From the NCBI GenBank assembly GCA_963920525.1, contig OY986435.1:174205327-174269326 (forward strand): a DNA stretch of 64,000 nt, given 5' to 3'. The position numbers were made by a program, and so were the translations under genes. The DNA is from Dichetophora obliterata. Lineage: Eukaryota; Arthropoda; Insecta; Diptera; Sciomyzidae. Below, in pieces: positions 1 through 8,865 of this stretch; positions within the stretch are counted from its first letter, which is position 1, and every line of letters starts with the position of its first letter. The notes under the pieces are model-generated. The model was not told the origin of the DNA. It saw nothing but the letters and a program-made list of their open reading frames with translations, and did not search any database.

Positions 1-985
1 GAATAAATTAACCGCACTTGATCAAACGATTTAACAAAATATATTACACTTGCGCATAACTTGCCAAAAAGTAAAAAGGTAAACAAAGAAAGCTAAGCAC
101 AGGGTTGTATTTTCTATAATAACTTTCAGTACTATGATATAAGTACCAAGGTCAATGATACAATCGTGAGGGCTAAGCAAAAAAGTGGTTTCAAAACGAA
201 TAATAATTATAAAACCTATTTATTCTTTCTGTGTCTTTCTTAGTTAATTCTATATGTTGTACATAAGAGAGTTTCAGACGATTCTACAAGTCTATCCAAC
301 ACGTAGTTCGGCAAAATGACGGCATATTTTTGTTGAGCTCTTACACATACTGTATGTTGGATAGACAGCATTATACATATATCAGCGCTCAAAGAGAACA
401 CATCATTATAATGGCAAAACAATTTCTGAATTGTTCTAACCTGACCTAAAGCTCAATTAATGATTTTCACTATCAAACAACAAGAATTTGTATTTTAAAT
501 CAATACTGATTGAAACTATCAAACATTTAGAATTTATATTTAAATCATAAAAAAAAACCTAACAATAAATTTAATAAGGTCATATAAAAACTTTCAATTT
601 CTTGATGTTTTATAATCTATGAAGTTTACTCAACTCCTTCCAAGAAACAGAATGATAACCACCACAGTGATCAGGAATCATATGACCACCAGCATAACAT
701 ACTTTCGTCACACAGCTCATTAAACGAAAAAAGAGAGTAAAAAGTGTCATTACCAGGGATCATATGACGAGCACCATAACAACACCCTTAATACATGTAC
801 CTAAATCAGTGTTTGGCACGCCATAGGCACGCATGCTCAGCACAAATCGTTTTTTTCACACAGACATGATCGAAAAAGTACACAAACAAAATTACTTTGA
901 CAGAAACCCCTCTTATATTCACTCCAGAATTAATTTGATTCGCACACAAACTTTAAATAAAGCCATGGCAAGCTGTGATGAATAA
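1..985. other. AT-rich sequence with one partial MITE
   Basis: I see no gene here. Open frames are short and uncharacteristic. The only recognisable piece is a partial MITE copy listed separately (428-570). A short direct repeat beginning ATCATATGAC occurs near 676 and again near 760. Confidence 0.5.
428..570. mobile_element. Partial copy of the 218-bp MITE found at 17427
   Basis: This stretch aligns with 17490-17644: both read TTGTTCTAAC, then ACC.TAAAGCTCAAT, then ACTATCAAACAAC, and end with a GAATTT...TTTAAATCATA terminal segment. The left terminal arm present in the 17.4-kb copy is missing, so this is a truncated copy. It has no coding capacity. Confidence 0.7.
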
Positions 986-992
986 GATTAAA

Positions 993-1089
993 GCAAAAGT
1001 ACCGAGGTACTTAGTACCCTCTTATTAATATGAAAATTGCGTACAAGCTGAGAGGTACTAGTACCTTTTATACCTTGGTACTATTTGCA
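993..1089. repeat. GTAC-rich imperfect palindrome
   Basis: GTAC occurs about seven times in under 100 bp. The left part (GCAAAAGTACCGAGGTACTT) and the reverse complement of the right part (GCAAATAGTACCAAGGTA) are related, making an inverted repeat about 97 bp long. More GTAC sites follow near 1265-1325. It could be a small MITE or a binding-site cluster; no target duplication is evident. Confidence 0.45.
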
Positions 1090-1824
1090 CATTTTTTTTC
1101 TTTGGACTTTAGACGTAAACATCCAAATGCCAGATTTGCTGCAAAATAGCTATAAATAAAGTTTATTTGCATACTTTATATGAATATTTAATGTATACGA
1201 ATCGAGTTATGTCACGCCAAAAGAGAAAAACTATTAGATACAGACGAAAACTATGACAATGCAATGAAAAATGTGGTACTTCGTACTTGAAAAATAAAAA
1301 CGTATCCAAAATGGTACGAAAGTACTTACTTGTGCAACATTGGGCAATACTGCTTTTAGCGCTTTTTGCATTATTGAAAAGTTTTTAGGAAAATTGTTGG
1401 TAAGTAACAAAAAAGATGAATTATTAAATAAAATCATTAAATTTAACTCTTTTTCAACAGAAATATAGAACGTTTAAGCGCTGGAGCACATAGCAAACGA
1501 CAACGTCAATCGTTTGAGAGTCCAAACTGTGCACTGCACACTGTGTGCTGCAAACTGCCTATTGGAAACTGTTTCCTGCACCATACCATCTCGTCTTCTT
1601 ACCCCAGTAGGCATTGGCAGTGCTGCTAGCAGGCCTTCGTATGGATTTTAGAGTACTGCCGTACTCATATACAATTACACTTGCTTTTTTATATGAAATG
1701 GGAAAATTTTTCAGGCCTTCCGCTCTCCTTGCTCAAAAGAGACCTGAAAGAAGCACTCTTTCGAGAAGTCACGTTAGAAGGAAAAGCAATAAAAATATCA
1801 TCTTCAAATAAAAATCAAATACCA
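1090..1824. other. No recognisable feature
   Basis: The stretch is AT-rich with only short chance ORFs. Around 1500-1580 there is a small run of related CTGCACAC/GTGTGCTGCA words. I see no gene. Confidence 0.4.
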
Positions 1825-1890
1825 ATTTGAGATTTGAACCATGGACTTCACAGTCGGCGGTCCGACATTTTACCTACTCGACTACCGTGG
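1825..1890 (-). mobile_element. tRNA-like SINE head (minus strand)
   Basis: Read on the minus strand, an A-box-like word (TAGTCGAGTAGG, 1873-1884) is followed by a B-box-like word (GGTTCAAATCTC, 1829-1840) at tRNA-like spacing. These are the internal RNA polymerase III promoter elements of tRNA genes and tRNA-derived SINEs. A good cloverleaf cannot be folded by eye, so I call it a tRNA-derived repeat rather than a tRNA gene. Confidence 0.5.
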
Positions 1891-1939
1891 TTGTTAATAG
1901 TCACATTGCTTATTTTGCATCAATACAAATGAAAGTACG

Positions 1940-2320
1940 CTTTTGGGAGCCCGGGTTCGATACCCAACTCGGACAAAAAAAAATTTTTTTTTGTTATTTT
2001 TTTAAAATCTACATTTTTTTACAAACTGTTCTGTGTATTCAAAATTTTTTTTTGAATTTTTTTATAAATTTTCTTCATACAAAAATATAAGAAAAGACTT
2101 AGAGTTTTTCATATAAATCTTTTCATATAATATAATATGTAATGTGTTAGTTTTCGGGAGCCCAGGTTCGAGACCCAACTCGGACCAAAAAAAAAATAAT
2201 TTTTTTTGTTTTTTTTTAAATCTACATTTTTTTACAAACTGTTCTGTGTATTTAAAAATTTTTTGGGAATTTTTTTTGTAAATTTTTTCATATAAAATAA
2301 CATGAAAAGAATAAGGACCT
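1940..2320 (+). repeat. Tandem duplication of a ~211-bp unit with B-box-like motif
   Basis: Two head-to-tail units each carry GGGAGCCC.GGTTCGA.ACCC followed by CAACTCGGAC, a run of A, a run of T, then ACAAACTGTTCTGTGTAT. The conserved GTTCG falls at 1955 and 2166, giving a period of 211 bp. The GGTTCGA.ACC word is a tRNA-type B box, so the unit is probably a SINE fragment that was tandemly duplicated. Confidence 0.65.
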
Positions 2321-2794
2321 TCAAAAGGTAGGCCTTACAGAAGTACTCATTAATGCAGCGATCATGGAAGGTGTATTGACGCCAATAATAGCACTGCTAG
2401 CATGCCTTTTTTTGCGTAGCACTCGCTAAAATGCCCACTGGGACCATACACATCCACACACACAAATACCTTCGCCAAAAGCAGCTATAACACATCACGC
2501 TTCCGTGAGCAGCGTACGTCAAGTTTTTGATATAACCGCCTACAACAGTAGCAAAGCAGGAAACTACATATTTAGCGTCTTTAAGCAACTTGAAATAATC
2601 ATCGCCTTTGCACGTGAGTAAATTTGTCATAATGTACTAAATGTAGTACAATTATTCAATTTTATACCCAAAATTGTCAAAATACACGAGATTGTGAATT
2701 GCCCTCCTAAAAAAACAAGCGCATTAAGGTCTGTGCTTTTGCAAGATTGTTGTTGTTTCAAAGAATGATCAATATCAGATAAATAGCATAAAAT
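2321..2794. other. No recognisable gene
   Basis: A 77-aa minus-strand frame at 2397-2630 is the longest here. It is cysteine-rich but matches nothing I recognise and has no supporting context, so I leave it uncalled. Confidence 0.3.
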
Positions 2795-3040
2795 CCGTGG
2801 TCACAAGGAAGAATGACTAAACTCAAGCTATCGTAAAAAAGCGATACGACATTTTCTTTATTGCCAATCTTTGGAAGGATGCAGGAAAAAACTTTTTACA
2901 CATAATAGAGTATCACTTATGTTTGCACATATTTTGTCTGTAACGGTAAATATATTTCGGAAAAAAGGTCGAAGTTAGTGCAATAAAAGTATCGTTTTTT
3001 CCGATACTTTGAGTTTAGTCATAATTCCTTGTGACCACAG
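2795..3040. mobile_element. MITE family M1, copy 1
   Basis: The left end (GTGGTCACAAGGAAGAATGA at 2797) is an inverted match to the right end (reverse complement GTGGTCACAAGGAATTATGA ending at 3038). The arms continue through ACTAAACTCAA and TATCG for about 50 bp. The centre includes CATTTTCTTTATTGCCAATC. No ORF is present. A second copy lies 0.8 kb downstream in the same orientation. Confidence 0.85.
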
Positions 3041-3822
3041 AAATAGTCATTTAAATAATTGCACATTACAAAAATAAAGCTGGATGTCTTGCAATTAAAG
3101 CTAATATCATATTCATATAACTTTTACGTAACTACTCATGTAACTACGTTTAATAAAAATAAAATTGAATTTTTGTTGCTTTTTGGAAAAAATATCGTAT
3201 AATACATCTTTGAATTATACATAAAAATTTTGCCCGTATAATTCCTCCAAATACGAAATTTACATAATCAAAAACTTACAGCAAAAGGCAGCGAAACCGC
3301 AGTTTTTCAATCTCAAGGTTTGTTTACAAAAAAATTAATAAGATCAGATTTGGAAGAAAAATGTTAAAGTATTATAAATACTCTTAGGGCCAGTTTTTCA
3401 GTACGAGACTAAAGTCTAGTTAATTAAACCGAGATTAACTCACCAAAATTGGTCGTTTTAACTCGGTTTAGGCAAAAATAAACACGTATGATAATTTAAG
3501 TGAATTCAACTTAAATCAATTCAAATCGAGTTTTTCTTCAGATTGGTCTCAATTGTCTAGTCAATTATTCCACTGCACACAATTTTTTAATTCAATCTCA
3601 TAGCTACGTATTTTTTGTAATTGTAAAGAAATAATAGAAATTTATACGAAAAGAAAGAAATGAGTGTATAGTTAAAAATTGAACACGCTTGCTTTAAAAA
3701 TGCGTTAAAAATATTAATAATAAATTTTAATGTTTGTTTTTATTCTCAGTGTACATACTCGTATTGTATTATTTTTAAAAAGTAAACGAATGGCAAAAAT
3801 CGTTTATTTTGTTTTTATATAT
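3041..3822. other. AT-rich spacer with a possible transposon end
   Basis: No gene is seen. At about 3387 the sequence GGGCCAGTTTTTCAGT, followed by ACTAAAGTCTAGTTAA, has the look of a DNA-transposon terminus. I found no matching opposite end in the window, so it is not called. Confidence 0.3.
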
Positions 3823-4070
3823 CTTTGTTGACAAGGAATAACGACTAAACTCAAAATATCGTAAAAAAAGCGATATGGCATTTTCTTTATTGCCAATCTT
3901 TGATAGAATGCAGAAAAACATTTTTTGCTCAGAATAGATAACCACTTAATTCAGCACCTATTACCATTTGTAACGTTTCATATATTTCAGGGAAAAGGTC
4001 GGAGTTACTACATTAAAAATATCGTTTTTTACGATAATATGAGTTTAGTCTTTATTCCTTGTTAAAACAG
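3823..4070. mobile_element. MITE family M1, copy 2
   Basis: Terminal arms run GACAAGGAATAACGACTAAA on the left and the reverse complement AACAAGGAATAAAGACTAAA on the right. The internal CATTTTCTTTATTGCCAATC block is shared with the copy at 2795. Flanks read ATATAT on both sides. It is non-coding and similar in length to copy 1 (248 versus 246 bp). Confidence 0.85.
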
Positions 4071-4130
4071 ATATATAAAACAATCTAATAGCAAGTCATA
4101 AAATAAGGTCTAAATCCGAACAATCTTTTT

Positions 4131-4340
4131 ATTCAGCCCTATAGGCAATAAATTTTCACACGGAATCAAAAAAAGGGAGTTATAATTTTTAAGATAAAGC
4201 TTAGGAACCTTTTTAATGAAAATTTGTTGATAAACTGTAGATGAACAAATTACCATTAAAAATTTTCTTGACCTTTATCTTAAAAATGAAAATTTCCTAT
4301 TTCGATTCCGCGTGAAAAATTATTAACGACAGGTCTGATT
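4131..4340. mobile_element. MITE family M2, copy 1
   Basis: This inverted-repeat element has its left arm at TCAGCCCTATAGGCAATAAA and its right arm at the reverse complement TCAGACCTGTCGTTAATAAT. Both arms run on into TTTTCAC.CGGAATC and then a .TTTTTAAGATAAAG stretch. Two further copies follow at 5009 and 5426. There is no ORF. Confidence 0.75.
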
Positions 4341-4460
4341 AGTTTTTATTATAAATATATTGAAACTTCATTTACAAACGTCATGAATACATATTAATTT
4401 TTCATTGATTTCTTTAAATTTTTCACTCTAAATGCAGCAACTGCGGAAATTTTGAAAAAA

Positions 4461-4847
4461 ATGACTTCGCCAGCATTTTTCGATCCAAGGAAGCCTCTGG
4501 AGCAAATGCCACGGCACAGCAATGTTTTGGAAATTTTTATAGAAAAAAATCAAGTTAGCAGCACAGTACCAGAAAAAACTGACCCACCAAGACTAATTTC
4601 AATTGGCAGTATTGCCAAACAAAATTTATGTTGTTGTATATATGTAGATGGTAGGCCTATTTTCTCTGATACTGTAATCAAGAGCTTAATTCAAGTTGTA
4701 GTTTTATACTACTTGTTTAATATTGCACCTTCTCCTGATGCACGCGCTTCTTTCGCGTTCATTTTTGGCGTTATTTTAAGAGAGCATGCTAAAAACGAAT
4801 ACAATAAATACAAATCTGTTTTAAGAGCATTGGAAGCTATTAATTAA
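4461..4847 (+). CDS. Unrecognised 128-aa ORF, C-terminal-exon-like
   Basis: I do not recognise the protein with certainty. I start it at the first ATG (MTSPAFFDPRKPLEQMPRHS); the frame is also open upstream, and a CAG at about 4437 after a T-rich tract could be a 3' splice site, so it may be a last exon. The middle has PPRLISIGSIAKQ, then IYVDGRPIFSDTVIKSL, and the end has a hydrophobic LYYLFNI patch. This resembles, from memory, a C-terminal domain seen in many multicopy uncharacterised insect genes. Pieces of its 3' end (AAGCTATTAATTAAT) recur near 5775 and 5950. It could be a TE-carried or retrocopied gene fragment. No function is assigned. Confidence 0.4.
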   Translation: MTSPAFFDPRKPLEQMPRHSNVLEIFIEKNQVSSTVPEKTDPPRLISIGSIAKQNLCCCIYVDGRPIFSDTVIKSLIQVVVLYYLFNIAPSPDARASFAFIFGVILREHAKNEYNKYKSVLRALEAIN

Positions 4848-5008
4848 TTGAAGGGCTTAATGCAATAACGTGAGTTTTTATGTGCCATATCACTTTCTTG
4901 AAAGAAGCCCTTCAATTAATTATTAAATTATGTAAGTTGATAAATCTTGTTTTTAGTATTATAAAAATGTCAGACATTGTTAAATGTATAATGAATATTA
5001 TTTTTTTT

Positions 5009-5234
5009 CGTAAATAATCAGCCCTTTAATGATTAGTTTTTTCTGAAACGGGAGCTTTCATTTCTAAGAAAGCAGATAAAGACTTCACATTATTTTTACA
5101 CTCATGAATGTTGATTGTTCATAAAAAATTTGCATTAAAAATTTCCAAAATGTTCTTAAGCTTCATCATAAAAATGAAAACTCCTTTTTTCGATTCCGAA
5201 AAAAAAGTATTCATGCCAGGGCTGATTATTTACG
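5009..5234. mobile_element. MITE family M2, copy 2
   Basis: It begins CGTAAATAATCAGCCC and ends GGGCTGATTATTTACG, an exact 16-bp inverted match. The internal segment TGCATTAAAAATTTCCAAAA and the AAAATGAAAACTCC tail are shared with copy 3. It lies inside unit 1 of the tandem duplication. Confidence 0.85.
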
Positions 5235-5425
5235 TAACAAATAAATTAAATTTACTATGTCTTATATTCTTTTCAAAAATGTGTATTAGAATTGAGTCTT
5301 TTTATTTTTTTAAAAACGTGCAATGTTACCCTTAAGTCATCAATAAATAAATAAGTCATTAATTGTTTTCAGTTTTGTACAAATGTCATAGACATTGTTA
5401 AAATGTATGATAAATATTATTTTTT

Positions 5426-5664
5426 ACGTAAATAATCAGCCCTACAATGATTAGTTTTTTGCCCGGAATCTGAAAAGGGAGTTTTCATTTTTAAGAAAGC
5501 AGACAAAGACTTCACATTTTTTTTACACTCATGAATATTGACTGTTGATAAACAAATTTGCATTAAAAATTTCCAAAATGTTCTTCAGCTTCATCTTAAA
5601 AATGAAAACTCCTTTTTCCGATTCCGGGAAAAAATTATTCATGCAAGGGCTGATTCTTTAAGTA
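5426..5664. mobile_element. MITE family M2, copy 3
   Basis: It begins ACGTAAATAATCAGCCCT and ends AGGGCTGATTCTTTAAGT, and is internally almost identical to copy 2. Copies 2 and 3 occupy the same place in their duplicated units, so one insertion was probably duplicated with its flanks. Confidence 0.85.
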
Positions 5665-6139
5665 ACAAATAATTTGAATTTACTATGTCTTATATTCTTT
5701 TCAAAAATGTGTATTAGAATTGAGTCTTTTTATTTTTTAAAAACGTGCAATGTCTCTTTAAAGTCATTTAAAGCTATTAATTAATAAGTCATTAATCAAT
5801 AATTAAAATTAAAATGTATAATGAAGACTGTTTTTGAACGTTTAATTTACGTATTATAATTTAAATATTCTCTGTTTTATAGTTTATTTATAAATGTTTA
5901 AAATTGAATCTGTTTTTTTTTCAAACATGCAATGTCACTTTTTAGAAGCATTGGAAACTATTAATTAATAAATTAATGTTTAAGGAGGTGTTAATTATTA
6001 TTGTTTTTTTTCCTTAAATGTTTCAACTGATAAGCATAGTCGAAAAAATTAGTTTTATTTCACCAGCTAAAGGTGTGTGCTTTCAGCATACTTAAAATTA
6101 ATTTAAGAGAGGTTATGCTGCTTTTCTCTAAAAATAAGT

Positions 6140-6330
6140 GCTGAAATTCAGCGAAGCTACTGCTGCTTTTAAGGTTTAACTGCCTTAAAGTAAAAAATTT
6201 CAGATAGGTTGAGCTGCTTTTCACCAACAAAAAGGGCTGAAATTCAGCGAAGCTACTACTGGTTTTACGATTTAGCTGCCTTAAAGTAAGACAGTATTGG
6301 ATGCTGGTTTGCAGCACATAAGGGCTTGTG
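6140..6330 (+). repeat. 96-bp tandem repeat
   Basis: GCTGAAATTCAGCGAAGCTA starts at 6140 and again at 6236, each followed by CTG.TTTTA.G.TT and CTGCCTTAAAGTAA. The period is 96 bp. A related fragment (GCTGCTTTTCTC) precedes the first unit. Confidence 0.7.
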
Positions 6331-6341
6331 TAATTTCAGCG

Positions 6342-6384
6342 AAAGCTGTCTTAAAGTTGTTGCAGCTTACTTTAAGACAGCTTT
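6342..6384. repeat. Perfect 16-bp-arm hairpin
   Basis: AAAGCTGTCTTAAAGT (6342-6357) is the exact reverse complement of ACTTTAAGACAGCTTT (6369-6384), with an 11-nt loop. The stem contains the CTTAAAGTAA-type word of the adjacent 96-bp repeat, so it probably arose from two oppositely oriented repeat pieces. Confidence 0.8.
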
Positions 6385-6549
6385 TTCACCTAGTTATAAG
6401 ATTTCCTTTTTACAGTGTAATACACACATATAAACGACACGGAATTGTTTTCTCAGAAACTCAAATCTGTCGAACTTACCTCCATAATTTTACAATATTT
6501 AAATCTTACAACTGAGTCCTCGAGTCTTCCTTAACCGCGTTGCTGCCGC

Positions 6550-6980
6550 GGCCCCGTTGCAAAACGCCAATAAAATGTTATCAGTTAAACTGCATATGTA
6601 AATTGTGGTCTAATACTGAATTCAATAGCTTTGCGACCTATAACTCAAAAGATGATGAATTTTTCAAATCAATGTTGTATGGTAGGTGCCAAGCTCGCTT
6701 TTCCAACGCCATAGAATGTTATCAGTAAAAATGCAAGTGTAAATTGTGTTCGAATACCGAATTCCGAGGCTGTGCGGCTTATAACTCCAAAACTATTCGA
6801 ATATTTACCATAAAAAATACAAAATTTTCATACAAAAAGCTTATTGATTTGTTGGCGGTAAAGGGGGGTGTTTTTTCTAAACCTTCCCTGATATGAGGTG
6901 AACAAAACACAAAAAAATTATTTGAATCGGTTGAGCCATTTCCGAGCCTTAGCAAGACTAACCCACAACAATTACTTTTT
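6550..6980 (+). repeat. Two 142-bp satellite units plus DINE-1-like end
   Basis: Two units carry AAAATGTTATCAGT, AAATTG.GGTC.AATAC.GAATTC and CTATAACTC at 141-bp spacing (GAATTC-type words at 6618 and 6759). They match the seven-unit array at 45.2 kb. The segment then runs into GGCGGTAAAGGGGGGTG and a block ending GCCTTAGCAAGACTAA that also occurs at 12380-12540. Confidence 0.75.
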
Positions 6981-7384
6981 ATACATATAGAAGATAAAAG
7001 ATAAAATACTTCTACTAAAGATAGTGGAATGGTATAAAAGAATAGACTTTTAGTAATAACTTTTGAGTGGAAAAAGATATTGGGATAATGTTTTCACATA
7101 AATTATTTTTGAGACTTAATTTTTTGTAAAAAAAAATAAAAACAACATATTGGAAAAAATAAGATTCAAAAAAAAAATCAAAGGGGGTTGTTTTGATGAC
7201 AAAAACAGTAAAATAATTTTTGCGCTTAGCTGGAAGAATTTTTGAAAATAAGTGCTATGTCATATGAAAGTTAGTCAGATGTGCAATTTATTTTTGATTT
7301 TATTTTTACAACAAAAACAATTTTTGAGTAATTTTCGAGTAAAAAGTCAATATTTTGAACCTTTAAAAAAAAAATAATAGAACA
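6981..7384. other. AT-rich spacer, no feature
   Basis: Long A and T runs; no ORF that I would support and no repeat end seen. Confidence 0.4.
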
Positions 7385-7759
7385 TACAGTGTTGCGCAAA
7401 ATAATAGCAACAAAATAAGTGCGCTGCAACAAAATCGTGTATCTTTTTAAATATTGGGGACACACAAAAATGATTATAGGAATCAAAGCATATATTCATA
7501 CATCATATATAAAACAAATCAAATTCAAATTTGGTTTTGTTTTTTTTTTAATTAAATTTCAAATTAATGTGGCTACATTCAATTTGTCTGAGAGCAAAAC
7601 AAAAGCAACAAAACTTGAAAAATGTAAAAAGAGAACAGAAGTTCCAAGAATTACCGGTAAAAGTTCCGTTATTGTAAAGCACGTATTGTTTGTAAGTCAT
7701 AAACATTTAAGTTTAGTTTTGTTTTTGCGCTAGTTGTGACACTGACTGTTCTGTTTATA

Positions 7760-8323
7760 ATGGCACGTTTTAAATACTGTGAAGCTCTTAAATTGCAAAT
7801 TATTTCCGAATATAAAAACGGAAATTCACAAATATCTAACGTGAAACAATTTGATATTAATTAGTCAGATTAATAAAGATTAAAAATTAATAAATAATTA
7901 ATTTGCAGATTAATAAAGAAATATACCATCACAAAAAACGTAACAACGGCACATTAAAGAGGGCGGCCGCGAAAGACATCGCTGCGTGATGACAAGAACA
8001 TTTGTGGCGTGTTCAAACGAAATGCATTTGCCACATCCAAAGAGGTTGTTCGGACACTTGATTTAGATATCCATCACAGCACTGTTTGATGACGAGCCGT
8101 TGAGTACGATTAAAGAAGTTACAAACCGGCAGAGAAACCTTTGCTTACAGCTAAGCATAAAAAACAAGGTGAGGTGTTACAATTTAAACAATTCTGTCTG
8201 AAATTGTGACAACAAGTTGCAATTTATTGTTTTTTAGACTCAGTCTTGCAAAAGAGCACCTAAATTGGACCTTTCAAAAATCGAAAACCGTTTTTTAGCG
8301 ATGAATCAAAGTTTAATTTGATT
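7760..8323 (+). pseudogene. Tc1-like transposase, N-terminal half
   Basis: It starts at an ATG giving MARFKYCEALKLQIISEYKN, typical of the Tc1 helix-turn-helix DNA-binding start. The frame then breaks several times. Further recognisable pieces are a GRPR-like basic stretch near 7960, VRTLDLDIHHSTV near 8050 and the first catalytic Asp in SDESKFNLI near 8300. It is cut right after this motif by the retrotransposon and resumes at 11097. The gene is dead: stops, frameshifts and a 2.8-kb insertion. Confidence 0.8.
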
Positions 8324-8625
8324 TTGATTTTTTTCTTAAAGCTGTTCCGCAAAGAAAAGCCTCTTTGACATCGGGTCCGGTATGGTATACAAATGAATTA
8401 AGAAAAATGAGGAACTTGAAATCTAAATACTATAAAAAATATCAAAAAACACATAACATATGCGATTTTGGATGCTATACCTCGATTAAATACAGTTATC
8501 AACAGTTATGCAAACAATCCTATAATACCTAATTAACAAAAGTAAAATTAAACATCAAATCTGATGCTAAATCCTTCTGGAACTTTGTTAACACAAAACG
8601 CAAGATTGATTCCTATCCTTCTTTT

Positions 8626-8865
8626 ATGAAGTATAATTCGGTTGGGTCTGATAATGATAATAGTATTTGCAATCTTTTTGCAGACTTTTTCAAGACGACT
8701 TATTCATCATCGTTCTATGATTATTTAAGTTATCCTTTCAATATTCAATCTGGGGATATTTATTTCCCAATAATTGACACAAACACAGTCTTATCATTTT
8801 TAAAAAATATTAAAACATCATATAAAAGTGGTCCTGATAACATACCTTCATGTACAATATATTAA
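8626..8865 (+). pseudogene. LINE-A ORF2, segment upstream of RT
   Basis: This covers the linker and RT start: NSICNLFADFF and the conserved SGPDNIPSC. It ends in a stop because an extra AT in ACAATATATTAAAATAC shifts the frame at about 8857. The protein resumes as ILKYCCEEL in the next ORF. Upstream, the same element can be read back to about 8337 with stops, including DAKSFWNFVNTKRK. Confidence 0.8.

Larger units (their letters stand above)
4950..5960 (+). repeat. Diverged tandem duplication, ~417-bp unit, 2.3 copies
   Basis: Unit 1 (about 4950-5366) and unit 2 (about 5367-5790) share ATGTCA..GACATTGTTAAA, then a family-M2 MITE, then ACTATGTCTTATATTCTTTT, GTGTATTAGAATTGAGTC and AACGTGCAATGT. 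A third, shorter piece runs to about 5960. Each unit ends with the 3' tail of the 4461-4847 ORF (AAAGCTATTAATTAATAA or similar). Confidence 0.8.

Noticed and set aside
2397..2630. Cysteine-rich 77-aa minus-strand ORF
   Set aside because: No signal peptide, no homologue I recognise and no neighbouring gene structure; likely chance.
3387..3560. GGGCCAGTTTTTCAGT as a transposon end
   Set aside because: Looks like a terminus, but no inverted partner was found in the window.
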